Origin: Ilex aquifolium
Lineage: Eukaryota; Streptophyta; Magnoliopsida; Aquifoliales; Aquifoliaceae
Direction: 5' to 3'
Assembly: GCA_951799425.1 (NCBI GenBank)
Contig: OX637401.1
Location: 15,773,501-15,837,500, forward strand
Length of the DNA stretch: 64,000 nucleotides
The notes under the pieces are model-generated. The model did not search any database, was not told the DNA's origin, and saw nothing but the letters and a program-made list of their open reading frames with translations. The number at the start of each line of letters is the position of its first letter. The first letter of the stretch is position 1. The position numbers were made by a program, and so were the translations under genes. This document shows, in pieces, positions 46,701 to 57,360 of this stretch.

Positions 46701-48802
46701 TGTGGCTCCATCAAGAGCGTAATATACTGTCTCATATTTTGTGTAAGTTAACAGGGGCAGAGAAAACGGCGGAAGCTCTTACAAGAACCGTCTTTCGCAA
46801 TATCCATCAGAAATGGAAGCAATCTTCTGTAGCTGACTGAACTTGGAGTTCTGAATACCTTCAGTCGGGAACATGGATTAAGAACCTAATAAAGAAACAC
46901 AATGTAACATATTTTACCAAAACATCAGTTCCAAGCATTTCATAGAGTCCAACTGCAAACTATCATGCCCCCTTAAACCATTCAGTACAAAATAGGTAAA
47001 AACAAAATCTTCTTCTCATAAACTACAGTGCAACATCCAAAGATCAACAGATCTTACCAGTTTATTCTTTAAAGCAGAGTGATTTCTCAGGACACGGACA
47101 CAACTCTCAGAAGCACTGCCATCTTTTCTGCTAATACTTCCATTTGATGGCTTCCCAATTAGAGAACCCTTGGCCTGCAAATCATTACCTTCCTCACATG
47201 TCCTGCTATCATCCACCTCGGGATTACTGAAGATATCGGCATCTGGTGGTGTCATCTGAAGACATACTTCCATTGAATCATCAGCTTTATTTGAGAGCAC
47301 ATCATCTTCATGGCTTCTCTGCTCATCTTGGGAGTTAATATTCCGCCCAGATTGAGCCAAATAAATACCTCTAGGTCCTACAGTAACCAAATCATGCTTA
47401 TCACATGGCAAAAGGGGATCGGATTTCTTAATCCCTTCATTTTCTAGTGGCTCTCTAACATTAGAATGCACACAACTGTCCTCCTCTTTGACTGCACAGT
47501 AATTTTCACCAATTGATTGCAATTTGGGGTTTATATGGTTTGTGTTCTGAACTTTGCAAGGAAAGCCTGCATCAACTATCTCAATTTTTGGCACACCTAT
47601 CAGAAAAAATTAATATTACAACAGTTAGTTCCCTAGCATTATAGCTCCATATCAACAGAATAATCTCCATGTCTATCACTAGCTATCAAAAAAGTAAGTA
47701 GGAAAGAACAAGAAGTTACTGGAAGTATCATTAGCAATATTCGTCAAGAAGGGTAGCAATCTTCTATAGCTGAATGAGCTCGGAGATTTGAATACCTTCC
47801 GTCTTCTAGATGAATTAACAGCCTACAACAGAATAGAAAGGACAACTTTAAGTTAGCAGAAATCAATTTATATCTTTCAAATCGAACTCACGTATACCCA
47901 CAAGAATCTTAATCTGAAACACCACCAATAAGTGTATAAGCATTTGTTTGTATGTTGCCGTTTAAGTAAACAATGGGAACCAAAACCAGCATATTGTAAT
48001 ATCTTACCAATTTACTCTTAGAAATGGAACCATTGCTCTTTTCAGCATTGGCATGAATACCCACAGCCACAGAGCTCTGGCCTCTTCGACCACTTTCATT
48101 CAAAATCTCACCATTTTCGCCACCATTTCCTTCCACCTCCGGTGGTGTGATTTGCATACATTCTTCAGTCAAATTCCCAATCCCTCCAATATCATTCAAC
48201 TTTCCGTCACCTGAATACCCATCAACACACTTTTCTTTAGAAGAACAAACAAGATCCACAATGAAATCCAAACTAGAATTCAAATCATCCAAATCCTGAC
48301 CCATACAAGAGAAACCCAGATCACTATCCTCATCTTTCATTTCCTTTTTGTTTGTTTCAAGAAATATATCATTCAATTCCAACTCTTTCATTTTGTCTTG
48401 ATTCTTTTCTGATCGAATACCATCCTTAAGAGAGCAATAATCTTCCTCCATCAAAGACATATTAAGACTCGTCCTATCGGAAGGCTGCAAACTACACTCA
48501 TCATCGATAAACGATGCAGGAGAGAAGACCCGTCTAGCGCGAAGATCTTTGGTAGTAAACGGTTGCTGTTCTTGGTGTTTGAATGCTCTGGGTCTACTGT
48601 GGGGTCTATCATCGAACAATTGGGAGGCCTCAGGGAGATGGTGGCGTTTGTAGGCTGTGTCGGACCTAGCTCGCCCCGATCGGTTCCGGTGGAGATATAT
48701 CTGAGACTTGCTGCGAGTGAATACACCGAAGAAGGGATTGGATTGTGACGATGGTTGTTTAAGTTTTCTGGAGCTTAGAAGCTTTGCTGATTCCATGGCC
48801 AT
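40715..48802 (-). CDS. Plant protein of unknown function with duplicated exon pair and C-terminal Cys/coiled-coil region
   Basis: Seven exons inferred from GT/AG sites and phase, in order: 48802-48008, 47822-47720, 47596-47058, 46885-46783, 46661-45556, 41146-41048, and a tentative last one, 40753-40715; about 927 residues in all. Exons 2 and 4 are each exactly 103 bp, in the same phase, and encode related peptides (KVFKSPSSFSYRRLLPFL and KVFRTPSSVSYRRLLPFL). The ends of exons 1 and 3 are also related (Q-[IM]-TPP, then NGSIS, then KL), so one unit was duplicated. Exon 5 ends in a Cys motif, CRGLCNCLNC, then an Ala/Glu-rich helix; exon 6 continues it (KEAC...LARMRLSQMNDEL..HC). No signal peptide or membrane segment; basic N-terminus. 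I recognise the C-terminal pattern as shared by plant proteins but know no function. The last exon has a weak acceptor and may be wrong. Exons 1-6 are well supported. Confidence 0.8.
41048..41146 (-). CDS. Exon 6 of the unknown plant gene
   Basis: 99 bp, 33 codons, phase 0 at both ends, with acceptor TTCAG and donor GTAAGTG. The peptide runs VKEACGKALK...RLSQMNDELKVHC and continues the helix that ends exon 5 (...PINQ). A 4.4-kb intron separates the two, so a gene finder is likely to miss this exon and use the in-frame stop just after exon 5 at 45541 instead. Confidence 0.8.
42080..43407. mobile_element. hAT MITE in intron 5 of the unknown gene
   Basis: Starts CAATATTATTTAAGGCG and, reversed from the right, CAGTGCTATGAAAGTCGCGCC. 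It is flanked by CATTGGAA (42072-42079) and TATTGGAA (43408-43415), an 8-bp duplication with one difference. The subterminal DNA is rich in GCGAAGCG-type motifs. A second MITE (42609-43220) splits it. Confidence 0.75.
42609..43220. mobile_element. Second hAT MITE nested in the first
   Basis: The ends read TATAGTTATTAGTATTG and, reversed from the right, CATAGTTGTCAAATCGCG. Both ends are packed with ATACGATACG/CGTATCGT repeats. The 8-bp flanks GTTATGGA and ATTATGGG share six bases. The order of nesting makes it the younger of the two. Confidence 0.65.
43416..44210. other. Intron DNA, no feature seen
   Basis: Part of intron 5 of the minus-strand gene. No coding, RNA or element signature was recognised. 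Confidence 0.4.
44215..44550 (+). repeat. Direct repeat of about 90 bp in intron 5
   Basis: A TATCCTACATC-AA...GGTTGGTTTATATGCTTAA-GGGCC...CACTCATTGTCAA block occurs at about 44221-44306 and 44455-44537. It could be the flanks of a lost or short element. Confidence 0.7.
44560..45555. other. Intron DNA, no feature seen
   Basis: Start of intron 5 on the minus strand. Short frames on both strands at 44825-45230 lack domain signatures. Confidence 0.4.
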
Positions 48803-48867
48803 CTTCTGCTTTGGGGGGTCGGTCTCTGACGTTGGGGTTCTGGAGATAGTTGGTGCGTTTTGGTGTA

Positions 48868-48920
<53 letters not shown>

Positions 48921-48960
48921 TTCGGCGGGGTGCGAGTAACAACAATGTATTGTTATGGCG
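48803..48960 (-). promoter_or_regulatory. Leader region of the unknown gene with (GT)n/(GA)n tract
   Basis: Just upstream of the ATG at 48802 lies a pure TG repeat (about 48870-48900) joined to a GA repeat (about 48901-48920). On the transcript this reads as CT then CA repeats, probably in the 5' leader or core promoter. No clear TATA box was found within 200 bp. A second in-frame ATG is six bases downstream of the chosen start. Confidence 0.4.
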
Positions 48961-49145
48961 GGAAACCTAGTAGCAAGTTGGCGCGAAAGTTTCTTTTTTC
49001 TATTTTTTTTAGTTTTTGATGTTTTCTATTTTTTATTTTTGTTCTCTTTTTGGCTCTTTTATATTTTAAGGCAAACCTCACGGGGTAATTTTGGTAAAAG
49101 GTCACCTATAATTTGATTTAAAAAATGTTCGCATAATATTTGTTT

Positions 49146-50182
49146 GGGAGAATTACATTTAGACTTCTTGAGGGTTGTCACTTAATCACTCAGACCCTGT
49201 GACATTTAAAATATTACACATAGACCTCTTAAAGTTTGTACACGCGTAGCATGTAGACCCTTGTCATTAATGTTTGTTAATATATCCGTTAATAAATTAT
49301 ACCAAGACCCCCAAAAGTTTGTAAGCATATAATACTTACACCCCTTAAGCTTAAAATATTATATTTAGATAAAAAAAACTTCAATCAAATATAGAATATC
49401 AAATATTTTAAATTTTATAACTAAAATTCATGTTCATAGAAATAAAATATAAAATAAAAATCTATTTTTTTCTTAAAAAATCATAATTATTATATAATTA
49501 TACTATCTATTGAAATTTAATTTGGTCATTTAAATGACCAAATTCAAATATCAAATTACCCTCAATTAAAGTTATAAGATATTATATCCATTACAGTTTA
49601 ATCCTTTATTTAATTTTTTAGTTTTATTCTAATAAATAGTATAATTGTATATTAATTATATTTTTTAAGAAAAAATTATATTTTTATTTTATTTTATTTC
49701 AATAAATGATATAATAGAACATGAATTTTGGTTAGAAAATCCATGTTTTATTATGAATGACTTAGATCTCTTGTTTAATTTTTTAGTTTTATTCAAATAG
49801 ATAATATAATTGTATACTAATTATGATTTTTTAAGAAAAAATTAGAGTTTTATTTTTAGTTTTAATTTTATTTTCAATAAATGATGCAATAGAACATGAA
49901 TTTTGATTGTAAAATTTAAAATATTTGATATTTTATCTTTGATTGGAGTATTTTTTTATATAAGTATAACATTTTAAGCTTAAGTGGCCTAAATATTATA
50001 CACCTACAAATTTCAGGGGATTTTGGTGTAATTTACTAATAGATATATAACGGACATTTGACAATAGGAGTCTAAGTGTTACGCGCATACGAATCTCAAG
50101 AGGTCTGTGTGTAATATTTTAAATGTCAGGGGGTCTGAGAAATTAAGTGACAAACATCGGGGGGTTTAAGTGTAATTTTCCC
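49146..50182. mobile_element. Long-TIR Mutator-type MITE
   Basis: A 1037-bp element whose outer 230 bp or so on each side are imperfect inverted repeats: left GGGAGAATTACATTTAGAC, right reversed GGGAAAATTACACTTAAAC, each followed by matching CACTTAAT/GTCTGAG, TTTAAAATATTACACA and TTAACGGA blocks. The flanks TATTTGTTT and TACTTGTTT form a 9-bp duplication with one difference. There is no transposase. The long arms could form a hairpin if transcribed. Confidence 0.85.
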
Positions 50183-50459
50183 TACTTGTTTTTTTTTGGA
50201 AAAATTTCATCAACACCCCATGTAATTAGGTCTAAATTTAATGACACCCCGTCCTGATTTTAAAACTTCACTGTCACCCTTATCACTGTTTGTCAGGTTA
50301 CGATATTAATGACAATTGTTAATTTACAAAAATACCTCTAAGTATTTTATAGGATAAATTTTATCTCATCCCTTATAAATAAACATAACTTCAACGACAC
50401 CCCTTATAAATAGACCTATATTTAACAATATTTCCTCTCGATTCTGAAATTTCAATGCA

Positions 50460-50945
50460 CTCTTTTTTAGTTCAATTATATTAACTTTTAAGTTCATCAA
50501 TTTAATATTTAATTTTATCAAATTGATGTTATTTATTTAATTTAAACTAAATTAAAATTTTATCTCATCAAATCAACACAAATTGATATTTAATTTTATC
50601 AAATTAGAATTTAGTTATATTAATTTAATATTTTATTTATTTAATTTAACATTAAATTATTATTTAATTTCATCAAATCAACATCAAATTGACATTTAAT
50701 TTTAATAAATTAAAATTTACTATATTATATAGAATATTAAATTCCATTAATTTAACATTTAACGTTATCAAATTAATGTTAGTTATTTAATTTAACAACA
50801 AATTAACATTCAATTTCATTATTTAAATTCAATTAATATTAAATTTTATCAAATCAACACTGAATATAAATATCAAATTAATATTTAAATTTATCAAATT
50901 AAGACCAAATTTATTCAATTATTATTAAATTTTATCAAATGACAT
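50460..50945. repeat. AT-rich degenerate tandem array
   Basis: A unit of about 25-30 bp built on ATTTAATTTTATCAAATTAA recurs many times with drift, inside the long-TIR element. Confidence 0.7.
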
Positions 50946-51324
50946 TTAAATTTTATATATGAAAGGTGATGTGTAAATAGTGGTTAGATGACGTTGTGGA
51001 TGACATATGATATCAAAAGTGTTAGAAATAGATGAGATTTTGAGATAAACTTTATCGATTGTAATTTTTATTATAGAAAAATTATTTTTAACTATAAAAA
51101 CTATAAAAACTCGATTATTTAACAAAATGAGTGATAATATGATCACTAATATTATAACAAAGTTATCATGCAATGCTTTAAAATGATAAAAATTCATTAG
51201 GATAATATAATGAAAGAAATCACGCTTATGTCAAACTCCTCCTCCCCTATGTCTTTGCCTCCACCAACAGTTGAAGAAGACATCAATTATATAATAATAC
51301 ATCACAACATTTGACATAACAAAA

Positions 51325-51570
51325 AGGAAGAAAAAAATTAAAAAAAATGTGCATGAACAAAATTTAAAAAAAAAATTGCATGAAAAATTTAAAATCTCTA
51401 CAAGAAAAAAATAAAAAATATCCGCATGAAAAAAAATAAAAAAAAAACTACATGAAAAATTTTTAAAAAAATTGTATGAAAAAATTTAAAAAAAATGCAT
51501 GAAAAAATTAAAAACAAAACTGCATGAAATTTTTTTTAAAAATCTGCATGAAAAGCATTTACAAATTTGT
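51325..51570. repeat. Short tandem array on TGCATGAAAAA
   Basis: About nine units of (A)n-TGCATGAAAAA-type sequence, 20-30 bp each, with varying A/T tracts. Confidence 0.8.
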
Positions 51571-51947
51571 AAGAAAAAAATAATTTTTTTTTTTTACCAA
51601 TTTAGGTAGTGATCGATCACTGTGGAGAGCGAGTTGAAAAAAAATAACTAGCTTCAGTCTCCTATGTCTTTCAACAATACCATATCGTTTTTCACCTTTA
51701 GCAACAACAAAGGATATGATATAAATATAATGGGAAAAGGGTTGAAACATTTTAGTATATTTACATAAGGAATAGTAGTTTTGATATTTTTAGAAAATTT
51801 ATAGTCAGACTGTTACTTTTTGTACTGACACAGTTAAAAATTACCATTGACGGGGGTGTCTTTGATTTAAAAGTATAAATCAGAAGATGGTGCAGTGAAG
51901 TTTCAGAATCGAGAAGGGTTGTCATTAAATTTAGATTTATGATTTCC

Positions 51948-53990
51948 TTTGTTTTTCTATTACCTATTTTTTATCTAAATTTATGATGGTAATTTAACCG
52001 CATGTATAATACTCTTTTTTCTCAATATTGAGGGGGTGTTCGAACCAGTTTACTCGTAACTCAACTAGTTCTTGTTAAAATCTATATAATAAAGTAGCTA
52101 GATTTCTTTGTCTTTAGCTTTTCGCGGCTCAGATCGCTCGATAATTATTGATTTGACGGTTCTCATGCCAAATTTTTCTAAGACGCCTATCGCTCATCTA
52201 ACTCTCTTTATATCTATCTTATACTCTCTCTCTCATATTATTATCTTATTTTTCTGTTTTCCAAGTGTTATTTTTTTAATTATTTACTCCATAAAAAAAA
52301 AAATTTACATGCTATGCAATTATTTATTCCATAAAATTAATTCAAAGTTTTATATATCTAACATCATGTATTTTGTCACTTGCTTCTTAATTTGTAAATA
52401 ACACTTAATGTAAATACAAAATAGTACACATTTTTGACGATTTGAAGACTTTTTTATCTGAGTTTCACATCTTTGCCTGAAATTTGGTCTTGATTGATTC
52501 AGGGCCTAAAATCCTCTAAATTCTCATTGATAATGGTTTTTATATAGATTATTTTTTTAGTTTTTTTAATGTTTGCTCTATTTGTTATAATTTTGGTACT
52601 AAATTTTTAAATTTTTTTCGGTCTATCAATTTTTCAAAAAATTTTGTCAACTTTTTAATTTACTTTCACTTATTTTCATGTGAATCAAAGATTTTTGAGT
52701 TTAACAAATGGAGGTAATCGATTCTCTTAAAAAAAAAGTGGGGGTGAACAATTTGTTTGGTTTAAGTATATGTGGTCAAATGTTGACCAAAAGAAAATTT
52801 ATCAAATGATATAGTAAGAGAGAATACGCTATACTATGAAAAAATCTGTATTTAAATTACATGGGTTAAAATACAAATTTTTAAGTTTATATACAACAAA
52901 AAAATTTATAATTGAAGGTCAATTTCATGTTGGTTTAATCAACAACAAATAATATTCAACACGAAATGAAACTTAAATTGTAAATTAAAATATATTTTTA
53001 TCAAAAATTGACACTTAATTTTGTCCAATTTATATTCAACTTTGTCGAATTAATATCAAATTAATTTTTATTGTTATCAAATTAATATTAAAATTCATTT
53101 AATCAATTTTTTGGGGTACTAAACTATATCAATTTTTTGGATACTAAATCAAATCTTATTTTATTTTATTAATTTTTTAATTTTTTTGGGTTCTAAAGTT
53201 GGAGAAAGGCAATTATAAAAATAATAATTTTTTTGGGATAAAATCATCACTTTCCGTTAGCAATATTAAAGGAATGGAGATAGATGAGGTCTCTGTGTAA
53301 TAAATTTTAAACTTCAGGGATCTCCATTTTATTTATAAAATATCAGGGGGTGTCCGTATAATATTGTCAAAACTCAGGGGAAGTCCATATTTTTTTTCCT
53401 ATTTTTAATTAGATATTAATTTATTATTATTTTATCATAAAAACTTGAATTATTATATTTCTAATAAAAATAATTATTGGTTAGGAAGGTTTGTTGATAG
53501 CCAAAAAATAAATGTATGAGAGTATGTTTTTGTGTATATTTATATGTGGAAGATTGGAAATTTGGTAATTAAATTTATAATTTTTTGTGCCATTTGGGGT
53601 TGAATGGTGATAGTGGTGATAAATTCATGAGTTTTATAAATGAATAAGATTTGGTTGATTTTATTTATCGTTTAAAAATTGTGAATTTAATTGTGTTATG
53701 TTAGTAATTTTTTTTTTTTTTTGCTTGAGATATTTTTTACATGGGGATAGGGTGGATTAAAAATATGGTGATTGAGTTTATAATTATATTATGTTATTGA
53801 ATTGAGTGGTTGTAAATGTGATAAATTCATGAGTCTTATAAATGAGCAAAATTTTATTTATTACTTAAAGATTGTAAATTTCAATTTATTATGTTAGTAT
53901 TTTTTTTTTTCGGAGGCAGTGGGTAATGACTAGTATTTTTATATTAATTTCAATATTCATAAAACAGTCTTATTGGTCCTACAAAAATAG
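51948..53990. other. AT-rich intergenic DNA with repeat fragments
   Basis: No gene was seen. The stretch 53262-53402 resembles one arm of a long-TIR element (reversed: GGAAAAAAAATATGGAC...ACGGACACCCCCTGA), but no partner arm was found. A diverged tandem duplication of about 200 bp lies at 53560-53720 and 53765-53915 (GATAAATTCATGAGT-TTATAAATGA in both). Confidence 0.55.
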
Positions 53991-55717
53991 TGTTTTTAAT
54001 CATGGGTTAATGGTTGTTTAACCCAACAAGGAGTGTGTAACTTAATTGGATATACATGGGATGTGATTTCCCTAAAAATAAGGAGTGAAGTCTCCTAAGA
54101 CTTCTTTGATGGATAGATAACTATGAAATAAAGTTATACATATATATGTGTGTGTGTGAAAGTCGTCCCCTCCTCAATACAGTATAACGTATTAGCTTTT
54201 CATCACTCTTGTGTGTATCAAAGTAGAGCAAAAGTTATAGGAAATCAAATTGGAAATAAGGGGTCGCATTCATTAATAGGTTTGATCGTCAGAATTACGA
54301 TTAACAGGTGTATCGATCATCTTGCTAAATTTATATTGTGACTATTTTGATTTGATTATATAGAATACCCTATATCCATGTTTTATTGGGGTTACAATAA
54401 GCCCAACAAGTGATATTCGAGCAAGTTTGTAAATTAAATCTGTGAAATAAATCTGATGTTGTGACGATTACCAATCGGTGTTGGCATATGTTGGCTTAGC
54501 AGAAATTTGTTTCTCCTCCTTGTTTACTGGTTCATCACCTTCCATTGGGCTAGTTGTCTTTTGGTCAAATATATGAATTGTTTATTGCATTCAATATCAA
54601 TTAAGGAAACAACATTCATCTTTTGGTCAAAAGATCCTGTCACCGTGCTTTTCCAATTTCTAGTATATAGTTGTTTCATAAACAAAATAGTGAACAATAA
54701 AACTTAACAAGTTTTGGATCCGGTCGATCTTTAATAGCTAGTTTTTTGGGGTCACGCTTCTTAGTTGACGCTGGGTCATTGTAGTTGTTTATGATGGTTT
54801 TGTTACAATTGATGATATATTTATGTTTGGGCTATTAAAATTAGGGGGAATTTTGGGGTCGATCCATTTTTGTAGACTTGTTTGGGAAAAAATCCACAAG
54901 GGGCCTTAATTTGGTTATAAGTCCATTTTCTAATCAAAAGTCTATACTACCCTTATTTCATTCTTTCATCGGGCGTTGATCGATGACGGAAGAAGGGGAA
55001 ACTAGGCGCTACAAATCTGGCGATATGGTGATGCAAAACCGTCTCCCATAATTGATTTTTGAATGCAAAAATCCCACATTCAGCTGGAAATCGTTTTCCA
55101 CCATATCTTCTTCTTGAAGGGATTCAAAGTATTTCGTTTTAGGATTTGGGTTCAAAGTTATTGTTTGGCTGAAACTATATTCCCCCATGTTGTAGTCATT
55201 CGAAGTCACTATTGAATGTAATTGGAAGCCATTGAAGAACCTTATCTCTGTTCTAGGGTTTTGTATCATCTATTGAAATTTGAATAGTAAAATCATAATC
55301 AGGTTTGCTCCTTGACAAAGAAAAAAAAAAACATAGAACTAACTTTACTGTATCATCTATACAAAGAAAAGCTAAAAATTATATTCGATGCTATATTCCA
55401 AAATTTTCAATTTTACTGTTGGAAAATAAAAAATGTATTCCATATTGAATTTTTTGTAATTCTTTTTTCATGTTTCTAAATCATGCTATGATATCGTGTT
55501 ACTAAATTAAACATTCTAATTGTTGTTACTATTTTTTGAACCATTTTTGTTGAATTAGTTAATTTGTGGTTTGTGAAATTGAAGACACAATTAAATTTAT
55601 ATTTTCTTTGTTAATCCAAATTTGGTTTTCATGTTACTGATAATTTTACTGTCCATTTTACTATTTTGTGTCATGTTACTATATCATATTATTAAATGCG
55701 TGTTACTAAAAAATAAC

Positions 55718-56158
55718 TCAATTAAAATTGTATATGCAGTTTGATACTTTCAATTGGTCGCCCAATTCTATGCGTAGAATTAGGTCTAGAAAATATTTTA
55801 TTCCATGATACTTTCTAGAAAATATAGAAAGTATCATGGAATAAACATCAATAAACGCTTCCTTGGTAGGCTCAAAATAACACAACTGGTAAGTGTTAAC
55901 CTGATAAAAGTAATCCACAAACTTATTGATGTTTATTACACTTTTTTGAATAATAGCCACTACATGTGCATAAAGTAAACCGTTAATCTGCCATTTGTAG
56001 CATAAGCACGTGCAACTCTCCAAGTCGACTGTCACCAAAAGATGTGAATTAATTTGAAATGCATGACTTGACGGCACTCGAAAAAAACATCTTGAAGTTT
56101 GGATTCCATAATCAAACATATGACATTGTTCCACTATGTCGATATATTCAATCAGCAA
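55718..56158 (-). pseudogene. C-terminal MULE transposase piece with SWIM-type zinc finger
   Basis: The longest remaining open piece (146 residues). The CTC-x(n)-YAH arrangement is the SWIM finger found at the C-terminus of MuDR-type transposases, with the expected CAH changed to YAH. The finger normally binds DNA or a partner; here it is probably inactive. Confidence 0.75.
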
Positions 56159-56479
56159 CCCATTTTTTCATAATTTGCCCCCTTATGGTGTTAACCATGC
56201 TTATGATAGGTAGGTGACGTGACTTCGTGATCCAAGTATTGAATGACTTTTTCCTTTTTTTTATTTTACAATTCTCCCCGCCTAAGTGATGTGCACAGTA
56301 CAAAGTTCATAATGCAGAACTTGTTTGGGTCAACCTATTGGCTTGGAGACACTTTTGAAGACATCTTCCCATAACATTTACATTTAAAAAATGCATTTCC
56401 TCATTTTTCAAATGGAATGTTTTCTAAAAACCAATCAGCAATGGCTCCTGCCTTCACGCCAAAACACATCAAGTTTCTC

Positions 56480-57360
56480 ATTAAAAAATGCTCTTCCTTG
56501 AACAAGAATATACCATATTCTCACGAAATGTATGGGTAAAGCGACCCCTGCTATACTCTCTCAGATTTACTTTTAAATGTTGCAGACATAAAAAATGGTG
56601 CACTATTGGGAAAACGTTTGACATTGCTTCCATCAAGTCAACATTTCGATCGGATATAATGGTAAGCTCTCTAGAATGATCAATAATCTTAGCTAAATGT
56701 TACAAAAATCAATGCTAGTTACACTCATTTTTCGAATCGACAACCGCAAAACCCATTGGGAACAAACTTATAATACATATAGAAATAGAAACAGTAACAT
56801 CAATCTATTAACACCAAAATACTGTAACATCAATTAGTACTAACAAACAAAAAACAATAACCTCAAATACTAGTAACATAATGAGATTATATTCAAACAT
56901 TAAAATGTAAACCAAACTCGCCTTGGTTGTCGTCTTTAGCAGTCGCAGACAAAATGATGTCTCCATACCTCCCCTTTAAAAATGTGCCATCAACAAACAA
57001 TATGGGTCAACAAAATTTAAATCCATGTATACAAGCCTTAAACGACATGAACAATCTAATAAAATGTTGCGTGTCTGAGTCACCTTCCAACACAAAATGA
57101 TTGTCTGGGTTACTTTTATTCGTAGCATCTACGTACTAATGTAATTGTTGGTATGACAACGAATGATCTCCAAAAAGCATATCCCTTTCTTTCTCGGCAC
57201 CCATCTAAGCATGATATCGTCAAACCATAATTTGAATGAGACATACTTACAACATCAATTGGACGTGTATCAGGACATTTTCGAACATTGTCAACAATAA
57301 GTCCTCTAACCAACTTACAAATCAATCTTTTGTTCTTTGTGATATGTGCCACCACAACAT
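56480..57360 (-). pseudogene. N-terminal and catalytic MULE transposase pieces
   Basis: Separated short frames that together carry MuDR N-terminal and core motifs (see the parent element at 54845-58855). Stops and frame shifts lie between them, for example after 'LRVYQ' near 56560 and within the stretch 56930-57110. Confidence 0.7.

Larger units (their letters stand above)
50198..51947. mobile_element. Second long-TIR element, next to the first
   Basis: The ends read GGAAAAATTTCATCAAC...TAAATTTAATGACACCC and, reversed from the right, GGAAATCATAAATCTAAATTTAATGACAACCC, with further matching GAAACTTCACTG and ACACCCCCGTC-like blocks. The 9-bp flanks are T-rich and uninformative (TTTTTTTTT, TTTGTTTTT). 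Between the arms lie two low-complexity tandem arrays. No transposase was seen. Confidence 0.7.

Noticed and set aside
48563-48902. Plus-strand frames opposite exon 1 of the unknown gene
   Set aside because: Shadows of the minus-strand exon. They run into the (TG)n leader repeat and show no domain.
50460-51570. Satellite or CRISPR-like array
   Set aside because: Units are degenerate, spacers are not unique, and the host is a plant. It is low-complexity filler inside a long-TIR element.
53262-53402. A complete third long-TIR element
   Set aside because: Only one arm was found, with no matching inverted arm or target duplication nearby.
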